Assembly (NCBI GenBank): GCA_018067045.1
Contig: JAGPVL010000018.1
Span: 1-51,896, forward strand
Length of the DNA stretch: 51,896 bases
Direction: 5' to 3'
Source: Gammaproteobacteria bacterium
GTDB lineage: Bacteria > Pseudomonadota > Gammaproteobacteria > Pseudomonadales > Alcanivoracaceae
In this document: in pieces, positions 9,686 to 17,582 of the stretch
Layout of the letters: every line of letters starts with the position of its first letter
How positions within the stretch are numbered: the stretch's first letter is position 1
Made by a program: the position numbers and the translations under genes
The notes under the pieces: model-generated
What the model saw: the letters and a program-made list of their open reading frames with translations, nothing else
What the model was told of the DNA's origin: nothing
Databases searched by the model: none

Positions 9686-10221
9686 TAACCAATCACCTTC
9701 ACCGGGGGCCCGGGGTATCCAATACGAGCCGCATTTTCAGCAGACGCATACCAAGGCATAAAGATTGGCTGCGTTAATCCGCGAAACGCAATCTGTGCAA
9801 AACCATTACGCTTAGCCGCCCAATTTGTCATGGCTTCAACGCGTTCAGCCTCGGTTAACTTAGCCGGCGCCGCCCAAAAACCGGTAAGCCACCAACGTGC
9901 CGCGCCCAATTGCAGTAAATCATAGAGCTTGAATAGGTTCCCGCGCACCAGATCCGTTGAGGCAAACATCAACTGGTCCAGAGATGCTAACGCACTCACC
10001 GCATCATCTTCTCTGCTGATCGCCGGCCCAAGAATAGTCGACATCAACGGCAACAGTAGGTCCACATCCGTTTGACGCAAACAACGAAAGCCGGTGGCAG
10101 GAATCGAAACCGATGATGAGCAGCCGGACAATCCGGCAAGTAATGAGCCCCCTGCCAACATAACCGTCGCAGAAGTACCGGCGCGAAGAAAATCACGCCG
10201 GCTAAGAGAAGATTCGTCCAT
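9685..10221 (-). CDS. laoB: Tat-signal lipoprotein-like partner of the GMC dehydrogenase (LaoB-like)
   Basis: A 178-aa protein with a twin-arginine signal, LSRRDFLRAG at residues 6-15, a hydrophobic core, and a lipobox LSGC with Cys34. It should therefore be folded before export and then lipidated. The rest is mostly helical with no recognised catalytic motif, resembling the small subunits that accompany membrane-bound GMC dehydrogenases. It starts 4 bases after the laoC stop and overlaps laoA by one base. The likely role is to dock, and perhaps carry, the signal-less LaoA across the membrane. Assignment as LaoB rests on position. Confidence 0.7.
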   Translation of the reverse strand: MDESSLSRRDFLRAGTSATVMLAGGSLLAGLSGCSSSVSIPATGFRCLRQTDVDLLLPLMSTILGPAISREDDAVSALASLDQLMFASTDLVRGNLFKLYDLLQLGAARWWLTGFWAAPAKLTEAERVEAMTNWAAKRNGFAQIAFRGLTQPIFMPWYASAENAARIGYPGPPVKVIG

Positions 10222-10225
10222 GGCT

Positions 10226-11668
10226 TTATTTCAACGTTAGCTTATAGATAAAGTTATGAATACCACGACCGAACGGTGGCAGGGAAGCTTTTAGGAAATT
10301 AAGTCGGCCTTTACGTAGCACACTTTTTGCGTGAGAAAATGTTAAGAAACCTTCGTGACCGTGGTAAGAGCCCATACCGGAAGGTCCGATTCCGCCAAAT
10401 GCCATGTCATCTACGCCAACGTGGCTGATCGTATCGTTAAGCGACACGCCACCAGAGTGCGTATTGTTCAAAACATACTGGCAGTTTTGATCATTGTAAT
10501 CGAAGTAATACAGCGCCAGAGGACGAGGACGATCATTCACATGCTGTACTGCATCTTTTAACGTTTTGTAGCCGACAACGGGCATCAACGGCCCAAAAAT
10601 TTCTTCACTGGCAATTAACATATCGTCGCGAACATCAAACACCAATGTCAGCGGGATTTTACGAGTGTCGCCCATATCTTCATTGGCTGGATTAATTTCG
10701 ACAATACGCGCACCTTTTTCTTTTGCATCCGCCAATACTTTTTGTAACCGCGAATATTGACGCTCATTAATAATCGACGTGTAGTCAGGATTATTACGAA
10801 TAGTTGGATACATTTGCGAAACTTGATCCGTCATCGCCTGAACCAGTTCATCAACGCGACTTTCCGGGCACAAAACGTAATCCGTTGCGACACAAGTTTG
10901 CCCCGCGTTGTAACACTTGCCAAAGGCGATGCGGGACGCCGCTTCCGCCATGGGATAGCTATCCGCAATAATTGTCGGGCTTTTTCCACCCAGTTCTAGA
11001 GTCACAGGCGTTAAATTTTCCGCTGCCGCACGCATCACATGGCGACCAATACTGGTCGAGCCGGTAAACAACAGATGATCGAACGGCAGTGACGAAAATG
11101 CCGCAGCAACATCCGCCTCACCATTAATTACCGCAATCTGATCTTCGCTGAAATATTTAGCCAGCATCGTTTTTAGCAGCGCGCCCATATGCGGAGTGAA
11201 CTCGCTCATTTTGATCATCACCCGATTGCCCGCTGCCAATGCGGCAACCAACGGCCCAATCGCCAAAAACAACGGATAATTCCACGGCGCGATCACACCG
11301 ACCACACCCAACGGCTGATAGGCAACCCAAGCCCGCGCCGGAAACTGTAGCGCGCCAATCGCACGACGTTGCGGCTTCATCCAGCGGCGCACATTTTTCG
11401 CGTTATACTTCAGCCCTTCAAGGCTCGTAATAATTTCCATAATTTTGGTTTCATCGATCGAACGATTTCCAAAATCTGCTGTGGCCGCGGCACAAATTTC
11501 ATCGACATGGGCCAGTAACATTTCTTTTAAGCGGGTCAGCTGATCAAGACGCTCCTCGGCGCTCGGGTAGGGATGCAATGCAAACGCTTCACGCTGCTGG
11601 CGATAAACGCTCTGCATCTGTTCTATTTCGCCGCTCAGGCCGTGCAGGTTTTTCACTTCGGCAACCAT
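10226..11668 (-). CDS. laoC: Aldehyde dehydrogenase (LaoC-like, coniferyl-aldehyde-dehydrogenase type)
   Basis: An NAD(P)-dependent aldehyde dehydrogenase of 480 aa. The catalytic base Glu225 is in LELGGKSP and the catalytic nucleophile Cys259 is in NAGQTCVA. APWNYPL and FTGSTSIG form the cofactor region. The hydrophobic C-terminal tail (LNFLKASLPPFGRGIHNFIYK) is typical of enzymes acting on long-chain or hydrophobic aldehydes and may touch the membrane. It is first in the operon, with GGGAG before the ATG. It probably oxidises the aldehyde made by LaoA to a fatty acid. Confidence 0.85.
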   Translation of the reverse strand: MVAEVKNLHGLSGEIEQMQSVYRQQREAFALHPYPSAEERLDQLTRLKEMLLAHVDEICAAATADFGNRSIDETKIMEIITSLEGLKYNAKNVRRWMKPQRRAIGALQFPARAWVAYQPLGVVGVIAPWNYPLFLAIGPLVAALAAGNRVMIKMSEFTPHMGALLKTMLAKYFSEDQIAVINGEADVAAAFSSLPFDHLLFTGSTSIGRHVMRAAAENLTPVTLELGGKSPTIIADSYPMAEAASRIAFGKCYNAGQTCVATDYVLCPESRVDELVQAMTDQVSQMYPTIRNNPDYTSIINERQYSRLQKVLADAKEKGARIVEINPANEDMGDTRKIPLTLVFDVRDDMLIASEEIFGPLMPVVGYKTLKDAVQHVNDRPRPLALYYFDYNDQNCQYVLNNTHSGGVSLNDTISHVGVDDMAFGGIGPSGMGSYHGHEGFLTFSHAKSVLRKGRLNFLKASLPPFGRGIHNFIYKLTLK

Positions 11669-11769
11669 GGTGCTCTCCCGTACCTAATTTCTGTTATGTC
11701 CCTCTCGTCTATGCGGCGTATCTCAGCGCCACGATAGCTGAAGAGGTAAGATTTACTTGAGATCGATTT

Positions 11770-11787
11770 TTAGAGCAATTACTCTAA
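11770..11787. promoter_or_regulatory. Candidate LaoR operator palindrome
   Basis: TTAGAGCAATTACTCTAA is an 18-bp inverted repeat with a single mismatched pair. It sits in the divergent region, 102 bp before laoC and 63 bp before laoR. On the minus strand its TTGCTC could overlap a -35 element with a weak -10 (TAAATC) 17 bases on, which would suit repression of laoCBA. Binding by LaoR is inferred. Confidence 0.6.
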
Positions 11788-11850
11788 GTGTCAACCTTCG
11801 CTCGTCTGATGAAGGCGCCATACACCACAAATCGCCACTGTTGACCCAAT

Positions 11851-12558
11851 ATGACCAGCACCCGAGAACGCATTCTTGCCACCAGCCTCGAACTGTTTAA
11901 CCGGCAAGGCGAGCGCAATGTCACCACTAATCATATTGCCGAAGCCCTCGGTATCTCACCGGGCAACCTCTATTACCACTTTCGCAACAAAGGCGAGATC
12001 GTCAAAGAGCTGTTTATTCGGTATCAGGCGATGGTTGAAGCGTTTTTGCAGGTGCCAGCAGGCCGGCCACTAACGTGGCAAGACAAGGTCGGCTATTTAG
12101 AATCGATACTGGAAAGCATATGGGCTACCCGTTTTCTGCACCGCGACCTCGGCCATCTGCTGAACCAAGATGAAACCCTGCGCGAAGACTACCGAGAGTT
12201 CGTGTCCATCTGCCTCAAAAAAGGCCTCAACATCTATCAGGGCCTGCGCGCCTCTGGCTTGATCGCCGCCAGCGATGAAGACCTGCAAGCGCTAATGGTC
12301 AACACCTGGGTCATCGTCGCCTCATGGGCGATGTTCGTGCAAAGCATGGTGCCCGACGACCATCGCGACCTCGATCGCGATCGCAAGCTCCTGCAACAGG
12401 GCATCTATCAAGTGGTCTGCCTTGAAGCGCCATACTTAAAAGGCGAAGCCCTCGAACACCTCGATAGCATAAAAGCCCGTTATGGCAGCGCGGCGAACGC
12501 CATGGAGATGTTGGCGGGACAGGCAGGGATGCGAAGGGACGGCAATGATGATCGTTAA
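11851..12558 (+). CDS. laoR: TetR-family regulator (LaoR-like)
   Basis: A 235-aa one-component repressor. The N-terminal helix-turn-helix is clear: TRERILATSLELFNRQG then VTTNHIAEALGISPGNLYYHF, the standard TetR layout at about residues 5-50. The C-terminal part would bind the inducer, plausibly a long-chain alcohol or acyl derivative. Divergence from laoC and the palindrome between them argue that it controls the lao operon and itself. The ATG at 11851 has no strong ribosome site. Confidence 0.82.
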   Translation: MTSTRERILATSLELFNRQGERNVTTNHIAEALGISPGNLYYHFRNKGEIVKELFIRYQAMVEAFLQVPAGRPLTWQDKVGYLESILESIWATRFLHRDLGHLLNQDETLREDYREFVSICLKKGLNIYQGLRASGLIAASDEDLQALMVNTWVIVASWAMFVQSMVPDDHRDLDRDRKLLQQGIYQVVCLEAPYLKGEALEHLDSIKARYGSAANAMEMLAGQAGMRRDGNDDR

Positions 12559-12955
12559 TAGGCGTTCATCGCGCGACAAAACAAAGAGGCTATAGACACA
12601 CCATTTTAAGCAACGATATCAGCACGTTATAACTTTCGGTACCCACATAAAAGCGCCGCTCATCCTGACTCTGTTTATACACCACGATTAAATCTCGTAT
12701 CTGTGTTACCCTCCCGGCTCTTACCAACTCCCTACGTTTTTATATTCAACGTAGCATCAATCTCGATCGTTACATCGTCGTCTCCTGCATTCTGGCTTCG
12801 CCGTTCTCACAACGTCGCATTTTCATTTCCTTCGTGAATCTGTCACACCTTTTGCGCTACGCCGTTTTTGCTAGCTGATTCTGTCGCTATGTCGGCACGG
12901 CTCTCTGTTTACTCGATATCTGCCAAGATCGTCGGGTACTGCCCTATGGAACACT
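12559..12955. other. Gene-free stretch, 397 bp
   Basis: No convincing ORF, RNA gene, terminator or large inverted repeat was found. It must hold the promoter of the CDP-alcohol phosphatidyltransferase gene, possibly with a long untranslated leader. It marks the left edge of the segment that interrupts the order recalled from Pseudomonas. Confidence 0.5.
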
Positions 12956-13609
12956 ATGACTACAGATAATATCGAACCTAAAAACCCGCAGCCGACCATT
13001 CTTTCATTTTTAAAAGACCTGCCAAACCTTTGTTCACTTGCCGGATTAGCCTGCACACTTTTAGCCATCTACTTCAGCATTCTCGGCATTTATTACGCAG
13101 CCATGATTGGCATGATCTGGGCCGTCGCGTTCGATTGGGCGGATGGTCTGATTGCACGCAGAATGAAAGGGCGGACGGGCAACGATCGGCATTTCGGCGG
13201 CCAACTTGATGTCCTTATCGACATTGTCAGTTATGGCGTCACGCCAGCCATTCTTCTTCTAAGTTATGGAAAGTTTGAACCGATATATCTCATCGGCGCA
13301 TTTCTGATGCTTGCCGCCAGCGCGGTACGACTGAGTTACTTCAGCACTTTCGGACTTTCAGGCGAGTCGAAATACACAGGCCTCGCCCTGGATAACAACA
13401 ACATTATCTTGGTGTCCATCTTCTTACTCGAAAGCGTATTAAGCCAAGGCACTTTTTCGATGGTGCTTTATGTCAGTGGCGTAACGTTAGCCGCGCTAAA
13501 CGTGTCACAAATTAAAACGCCAAAACTTTCCGGCAAGCCGATAAATGTTTATGGCTTGGCGGCTTACACGCTGGCAATAACAGCCATTTATGGCGCCAAA
13601 CTTATATAG
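12956..13609 (+). CDS. CDP-alcohol phosphatidyltransferase family membrane enzyme
   Basis: A 217-aa integral membrane enzyme with about six hydrophobic spans. The active-site signature is Asp63-Gly64-x2-Ala67-Arg68, then 12 residues, then Gly81-x3-Asp85-x3-Asp89. The family norm is eight residues in the middle spacer, so this protein has a four-residue extension (KGRTGNDRH region). The VSYGVTPA stretch after the motif resembles phosphatidylserine synthases. It joins an alcohol or headgroup to a lipid through a CDP intermediate. The downstream cytidylyltransferase gene, 63 bp away, suggests the activated partner is a CDP-polyol or CDP-aminoalcohol made in the cytosol. Which headgroup is not visible. 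Confidence 0.82.
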   Translation: MTTDNIEPKNPQPTILSFLKDLPNLCSLAGLACTLLAIYFSILGIYYAAMIGMIWAVAFDWADGLIARRMKGRTGNDRHFGGQLDVLIDIVSYGVTPAILLLSYGKFEPIYLIGAFLMLAASAVRLSYFSTFGLSGESKYTGLALDNNNIILVSIFLLESVLSQGTFSMVLYVSGVTLAALNVSQIKTPKLSGKPINVYGLAAYTLAITAIYGAKLI

Positions 13610-13672
13610 AAAACTCGACATTGAAAACGCACAACGAGAGACGACTTACGAACCTAGGAGCTAATTAACATA

Positions 13673-14116
13673 ATGGTTGTATATACAGTTGGAACATTTG
13701 ATTTATTACACGTAGGGCATCTAGCGTTGCTAGAGCATTGCGGTACGCTAGGTAATACCGTCGCCGTTGGTGTTGCTTCTGATCGCGTGGTGAACTCTTA
13801 CAAGCCAAACTTACCGGTTATCCCACTCGACCAAAGAGCTGAAATGCTAAAAGCATTGCGCTGCGTGGATATCGTTCGTCCTTACCATGAGCTTGAATAT
13901 GTTTCCGCATGCAAAGAACTGAATGTGGACATCTTTGTTGTTGGAGAAGACTGGGGCAGAAAGCCGCATAACCTCGAAGTTGAAGCCTATTTGAAAAGCA
14001 GAGGAAAGAAGATCATCCAAGTGCTTTATAACACCCGCACCTCATCCACTCGAATAAAGAGACACACTATTTCTCAGTCTCATAGAGAAAAGTATCTGGA
14101 AGAAGCGGTCGCATAA
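13673..14116 (+). CDS. Cytidylyltransferase-family protein (TagD-like)
   Basis: A 147-aa nucleotidyltransferase like glycerol-3-phosphate or phosphocholine/phosphoethanolamine cytidylyltransferases. The first motif VGTFDLLHVGH carries HVGH at residues 13-16. The last motif RTSSTRIK, near residue 123, corresponds to the RTxGIST signature but lacks its glycine and isoleucine order. EDWGRKP in the middle fits CTP binding. It would make a CDP-alcohol that the upstream membrane enzyme could use. No kinase for the alcohol lies beside it. AGGAG precedes the ATG. Its first 150 bases look more AT-rich than neighbouring genes, which hints at acquisition. Confidence 0.8.
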   Translation: MVVYTVGTFDLLHVGHLALLEHCGTLGNTVAVGVASDRVVNSYKPNLPVIPLDQRAEMLKALRCVDIVRPYHELEYVSACKELNVDIFVVGEDWGRKPHNLEVEAYLKSRGKKIIQVLYNTRTSSTRIKRHTISQSHREKYLEEAVA

Positions 14117-14223
14117 GGCCGACATAGCGGCGCGGGATGCTCCAAAATAAAAACGCATCCCCGCTCAAGACTAAAACATCTTTCACAACGCCCTTACCTC
14201 ATGCGTTAACGTCATCTTACGTT

Positions 14224-15189
14224 CTAAAACCATTCCCCAAAATACGCCGAAATTCTTTCCTCTAGCCAATAGCGCGGCCGAAACGGCAAGCCATCAATAA
14301 AGCCGACGTGGCCGCCGTTGCGAACCTGCAGCGTCACCGCATCACCGAGTGATGCCATTGTGGGCAGGGTGGCGGGGGTCATAAAAGGATCGTCGTCTGC
14401 TTGGATGAGCAGGGTTGGTGTTTTTATTTTTACCAGCTTGGGTTTGGCGCTACAGCGATTGTAGTAGTCATCTGGGTCAGCAAAACCGAACAGCGGGCAG
14501 ATGATAGTGCGGTCGTAATCGCGGAAAGTGGTGATGTCGTTAAAATTTTCTTTGGAAAAATCGTATAGCGAGGAAAGTTTTTTTGCTTCCTGTGGCGCGA
14601 CGGCTTCTAGGTGCGGTAGCTTGTCTCGGTAGGAGGAAAGCAGTTCGCTGATAAGGTGGTTGCGGTATACGCGCGAAAAACCTTGGTTAAGTCGTTCCGC
14701 GCAAGCCGCTAAATCGATCGGCACGCATACCGCGGCGGCAGCGGTGATGGCGGGGTGGTCACCTTCGGCCAAATAATTGAGCAAGCGCGAACCGCCAAGA
14801 GAATAGCCGACGGGCAACAGTCGTGCCTGTGGGAAGCGTTGGTGTAGCTGACTGACGATATCATTAAGATCGCCGGTTTCGCCAGAGTGATAAGTGCGGG
14901 CGCGGTTATTGGCGCGGCCCGCCGCGCCGCGAAAATTTACCGCAACACTGGCCACTTTTTGCTGCGCCAAACGATGCTGCAAACCAACAACATAATGGGA
15001 ATCGCTGCTGCCAGACAGGCCGTGCAAAACGATAACTATGGCGCGCGCATTCTTTGCATCTGGGCCAGCCCAATGTAGCCAGCAGTGGTCGCCGTCACTC
15101 AATGGCGCGCTTTCTAGGGCACGAATGACGACGGGAAGTTTACGCCAGCGAGGGCCCCACAGAGTCTGCACGTGGGCGGACTTAAACAT
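14224..15189 (-). CDS. YheT-type alpha/beta hydrolase
   Basis: A 321-aa hydrolase of the YheT/EMB8 family. The nucleophile elbow is GYSLGGS, the acid lies in ADDDPFM and the histidine in GGHVGFIDG. The N-terminal FKSAHVQTLWGP is typical of the group, which acts on esters of unknown nature. GGAGA precedes the ATG. It is a single gene downstream of rsmD on the same strand, with about 250 bp between. Confidence 0.85.
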   Translation of the reverse strand: MFKSAHVQTLWGPRWRKLPVVIRALESAPLSDGDHCWLHWAGPDAKNARAIVIVLHGLSGSSDSHYVVGLQHRLAQQKVASVAVNFRGAAGRANNRARTYHSGETGDLNDIVSQLHQRFPQARLLPVGYSLGGSRLLNYLAEGDHPAITAAAAVCVPIDLAACAERLNQGFSRVYRNHLISELLSSYRDKLPHLEAVAPQEAKKLSSLYDFSKENFNDITTFRDYDRTIICPLFGFADPDDYYNRCSAKPKLVKIKTPTLLIQADDDPFMTPATLPTMASLGDAVTLQVRNGGHVGFIDGLPFRPRYWLEERISAYFGEWF

Positions 15190-15282
15190 TTTGTTTCTCC
15201 GGCTTTATTAGGCACAGGGGGTTTGTCTGCAAGAGCTTTTTTATCGTAGATTTCTTGTAGAGCACTTCATTATTTATACCCT

Positions 15283-15420
15283 CTAAATCGCGTCGCGCCG
15301 AGATTTACCGTTGGTAAAAGAATCGCCTGCACGTGGCATCCCACAAGGCCGTGCGGCTTTCATTTCTTTGTAGGGGCTTGCTTTCAAGCGATCAAACGCC
15401 GGAATAAAACCTGACGCCAT
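15283..15420 (-). other. Possible 45-aa small ORF or dispersed intergenic repeat after rsmD
   Basis: An open frame starts with ATG 19 bases after the rsmD stop and encodes a basic 45-residue peptide ending in NGKSRRDAI, with GAAGG upstream. The wording of the peptide resembles spurious ORFs that recur in intergenic repeats of related bacteria. I cannot decide between a real small gene and a repeat without a genome search. Confidence 0.25.
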
Positions 15421-15439
15421 TGACCAGCAGCATCGCCTT

Positions 15440-16015
15440 CTATTGAGAGCGCTCTCCATTTCGGTACAACTGCGCACGGACATCGCCGCTTTCTTTTTCT
15501 TTCTCAAGTTGCCAGTGGGCGGGCACGTTGGGCGCCGCACTTTGTCGACGAGTCTCGATAAAAATCCAGCCGCCGGGGGCAACGACATCGTGTTGCGCTA
15601 AGGCATCGCAAATCGGCTGGTGCAAACCGAGATCGTAGGGCGGATCTATAAAAACCAAATCGTATTGACCACAAGCACGATTGACCCACGTGAGCGCATC
15701 GACACATTTTACTTGAGCACGACTGTCGAAAACCGGAGTCAGCACACGCGCTAAATCATCGGCGCGGGCACGTTTCTTTTCGATCAATAACGCGCTCGCG
15801 GCGCCGCGAGAAAGCGCTTCCGCAGCTAACGCGCCGGAACCGGCAAACAAATCCAACACGCGAGTACCGCGCACTTCGAACTGCAACCAGTTAAACAACG
15901 TTTCACGCAGGCGGTCACCGGTCGGGCGTAGGTCGCCGTTTTGATCCGTGAAGTGCAATCGACGGCCACGATGTTCGCCGCCAATGATGCGCACGCTGCC
16001 TTTGTTTGCTGTCAT
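15440..16015 (-). CDS. rsmD: 16S rRNA (guanine(966)-N2)-methyltransferase
   Basis: A 191-aa SAM-dependent methyltransferase that modifies G966 of 16S rRNA in the 30S subunit. Motif I is VLDLFAGSGALAAEAL and the catalytic DPPY is in LVFIDPPYD. GSVRIIGGEHRGRRL at the N-terminus is the family signature. The start follows the stop of the M16 lipoprotein gene by 10 bases, so it is the last gene of a three-gene operon with the two peptidases, an arrangement also recalled in Pseudomonas. Confidence 0.95.
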   Translation of the reverse strand: MTANKGSVRIIGGEHRGRRLHFTDQNGDLRPTGDRLRETLFNWLQFEVRGTRVLDLFAGSGALAAEALSRGAASALLIEKKRARADDLARVLTPVFDSRAQVKCVDALTWVNRACGQYDLVFIDPPYDLGLHQPICDALAQHDVVAPGGWIFIETRRQSAAPNVPAHWQLEKEKESGDVRAQLYRNGERSQ

Positions 16016-16025
16016 AGATTACGGC

Positions 16026-17582
16026 TCATTTTTTCGCGGCTTGCTCGCCTGATTTTTGGCTATCACTGCTATCCGCTGAATTGCTTATCGGTGCTGCGCG
16101 CTCAGAACCTAAGTCGCTAGAAGCCCCGGGGATTTCCGGCGCGACAGGGCCAACCGACACAATGGCCAACGTCTCTGGGTGAATATTTCGCTGTAACGCG
16201 GCACGTACTTCTTCAACCGTTAAGGACCGCACTTCATTTTCAAACCAAGTAAGGTAATCCAACGGTAAGCCATAGAATCCTATCGACCCTAGCTGACCAA
16301 CGATCTGATCGTTCTCGGCAATCGATAATGGGAAACTGCCAATAATATCGTTGCGGGCGTTGTCGAGCTGCTCTTGGTTAGGCCCGCTAGCAATGTAATC
16401 ACGGACCAGCTGCAACGTCACTGCCAGTGCTTCGTCGGCATTATCGTTCGCCGTTTGCAGGCTCACGGTAAACGGCCCAGCAGAAGCCATCGGCGACACG
16501 CCACTGCCAATGCCATAAACAAAGCCACGTTTTTCTCGCACTTCTTCGGTCAAAATCGAAGCAAAACCACTGCCGCCCAAAATTTGATTGCCGACATACA
16601 GCGCCACCCAATCCGGATGGCCACGCCAGATGCTTTGTTGTCCTAGCATCAAGGTCGTTTGGCTGCTGTCGAAATCCAGGTGCTCGACAATACGCGCTTG
16701 TGGCGGCGACGCTTTCTCTAAACTCAGCGCATGTTCGCCGCGGGGCAGAGTAGCGCTAATGTTCTGCGCCAATGTTTTCGCAGCCGCAAGATCTAGATCA
16801 CCGGTCATGGCAATCACCGCGTTACCGGCGGCATAGTACTGCTGATAAAACTGTTCAATATCGGCGCGCTTAATATTCGGCAAGCTCGTTTCACTGCCGC
16901 TGGAATCATGCGCGTAGGGATGATCGCCAAACACCGCACGATTAAACGCGCGCTGAACCTGCGGGCCGGGCACTTGCTTCTGCCGCTGCAAGCCAACTAA
17001 GGTTTGCGCGCGAATGCGATCTAAAGCCGCTTGCGGAAAGGTCGGCGTGCCAATTGCTTGAACAAACAGTTCCGTCGCCGGCTGATAAAATTCAGCATCT
17101 GTCAGCGTTCGTAATTCGACAAGCGCCATGTCGCGATAGCTACCACTGCTAAAGTTAGCGCCAAGGTTTTCAAAACCATGGGCAATATCATCAACCGTAA
17201 GCCCCGCTGCGCCTTCGCCAAATAGCGCGCTGGTTAAACTCGCCAGCCCTTCCTGCTGTCCATCGCGGGCGCTGCCGGCATCAAAGACAACACGCACATC
17301 AAGCATCGGCAACGTCGGCGAGCGCACGAATAGAACGTTCGCGCCTTCTTCGGTTTGCCATTGCTGTATATCCAGCGCCCGTTCGGTCGGTGTGGCCGCA
17401 CTCACTTGCTTCAGCGTCGTCGGGAAAGAACTCCCACCCAGCAATGCACAGCCGCTAACGCTGACGGTGATGCTGGTCACTAGCAATGTCATAAAAAGGA
17501 CCGGAAAGAAACCCTTCAAAAATACTGGTCGTTTTCGGTCAGGTTGTGCGCGAGCTGTTAAAAGTACATTCACTGTCTGCAT
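16026..17582 (-). CDS. M16-family lipoprotein, non-catalytic subunit
   Basis: A 518-aa pitrilysin/processing-peptidase-like protein with a lipoprotein signal: basic RKRPVFLK, a long hydrophobic core, and lipobox VSGC at Cys45. Where the zinc motif HxxEH should lie, the sequence reads EGLASLTSALFGEG, so zinc binding is lost. The C-terminal half keeps the Arg/Tyr-type substrate motif in EKRGFVYGIGSG. This is the pattern of the non-catalytic partner in heterodimeric M16B peptidases. The start overlaps the catalytic subunit's stop (TAATG), favouring M1 over the internal ATG at 17492. The extension after about residue 485 is Ser/Asp rich. Confidence 0.88.
   Translation of the reverse strand: MQTVNVLLTARAQPDRKRPVFLKGFFPVLFMTLLVTSITVSVSGCALLGGSSFPTTLKQVSAATPTERALDIQQWQTEEGANVLFVRSPTLPMLDVRVVFDAGSARDGQQEGLASLTSALFGEGAAGLTVDDIAHGFENLGANFSSGSYRDMALVELRTLTDAEFYQPATELFVQAIGTPTFPQAALDRIRAQTLVGLQRQKQVPGPQVQRAFNRAVFGDHPYAHDSSGSETSLPNIKRADIEQFYQQYYAAGNAVIAMTGDLDLAAAKTLAQNISATLPRGEHALSLEKASPPQARIVEHLDFDSSQTTLMLGQQSIWRGHPDWVALYVGNQILGGSGFASILTEEVREKRGFVYGIGSGVSPMASAGPFTVSLQTANDNADEALAVTLQLVRDYIASGPNQEQLDNARNDIIGSFPLSIAENDQIVGQLGSIGFYGLPLDYLTWFENEVRSLTVEEVRAALQRNIHPETLAIVSVGPVAPEIPGASSDLGSERAAPISNSADSSDSQKSGEQAAKK

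Noticed and set aside
15283-15588. 101-residue frame overlapping the end of rsmD
   Set aside because: Its first half is antiparallel-frame overlap with rsmD; only the last 45 residues lie outside and are listed separately at low confidence.
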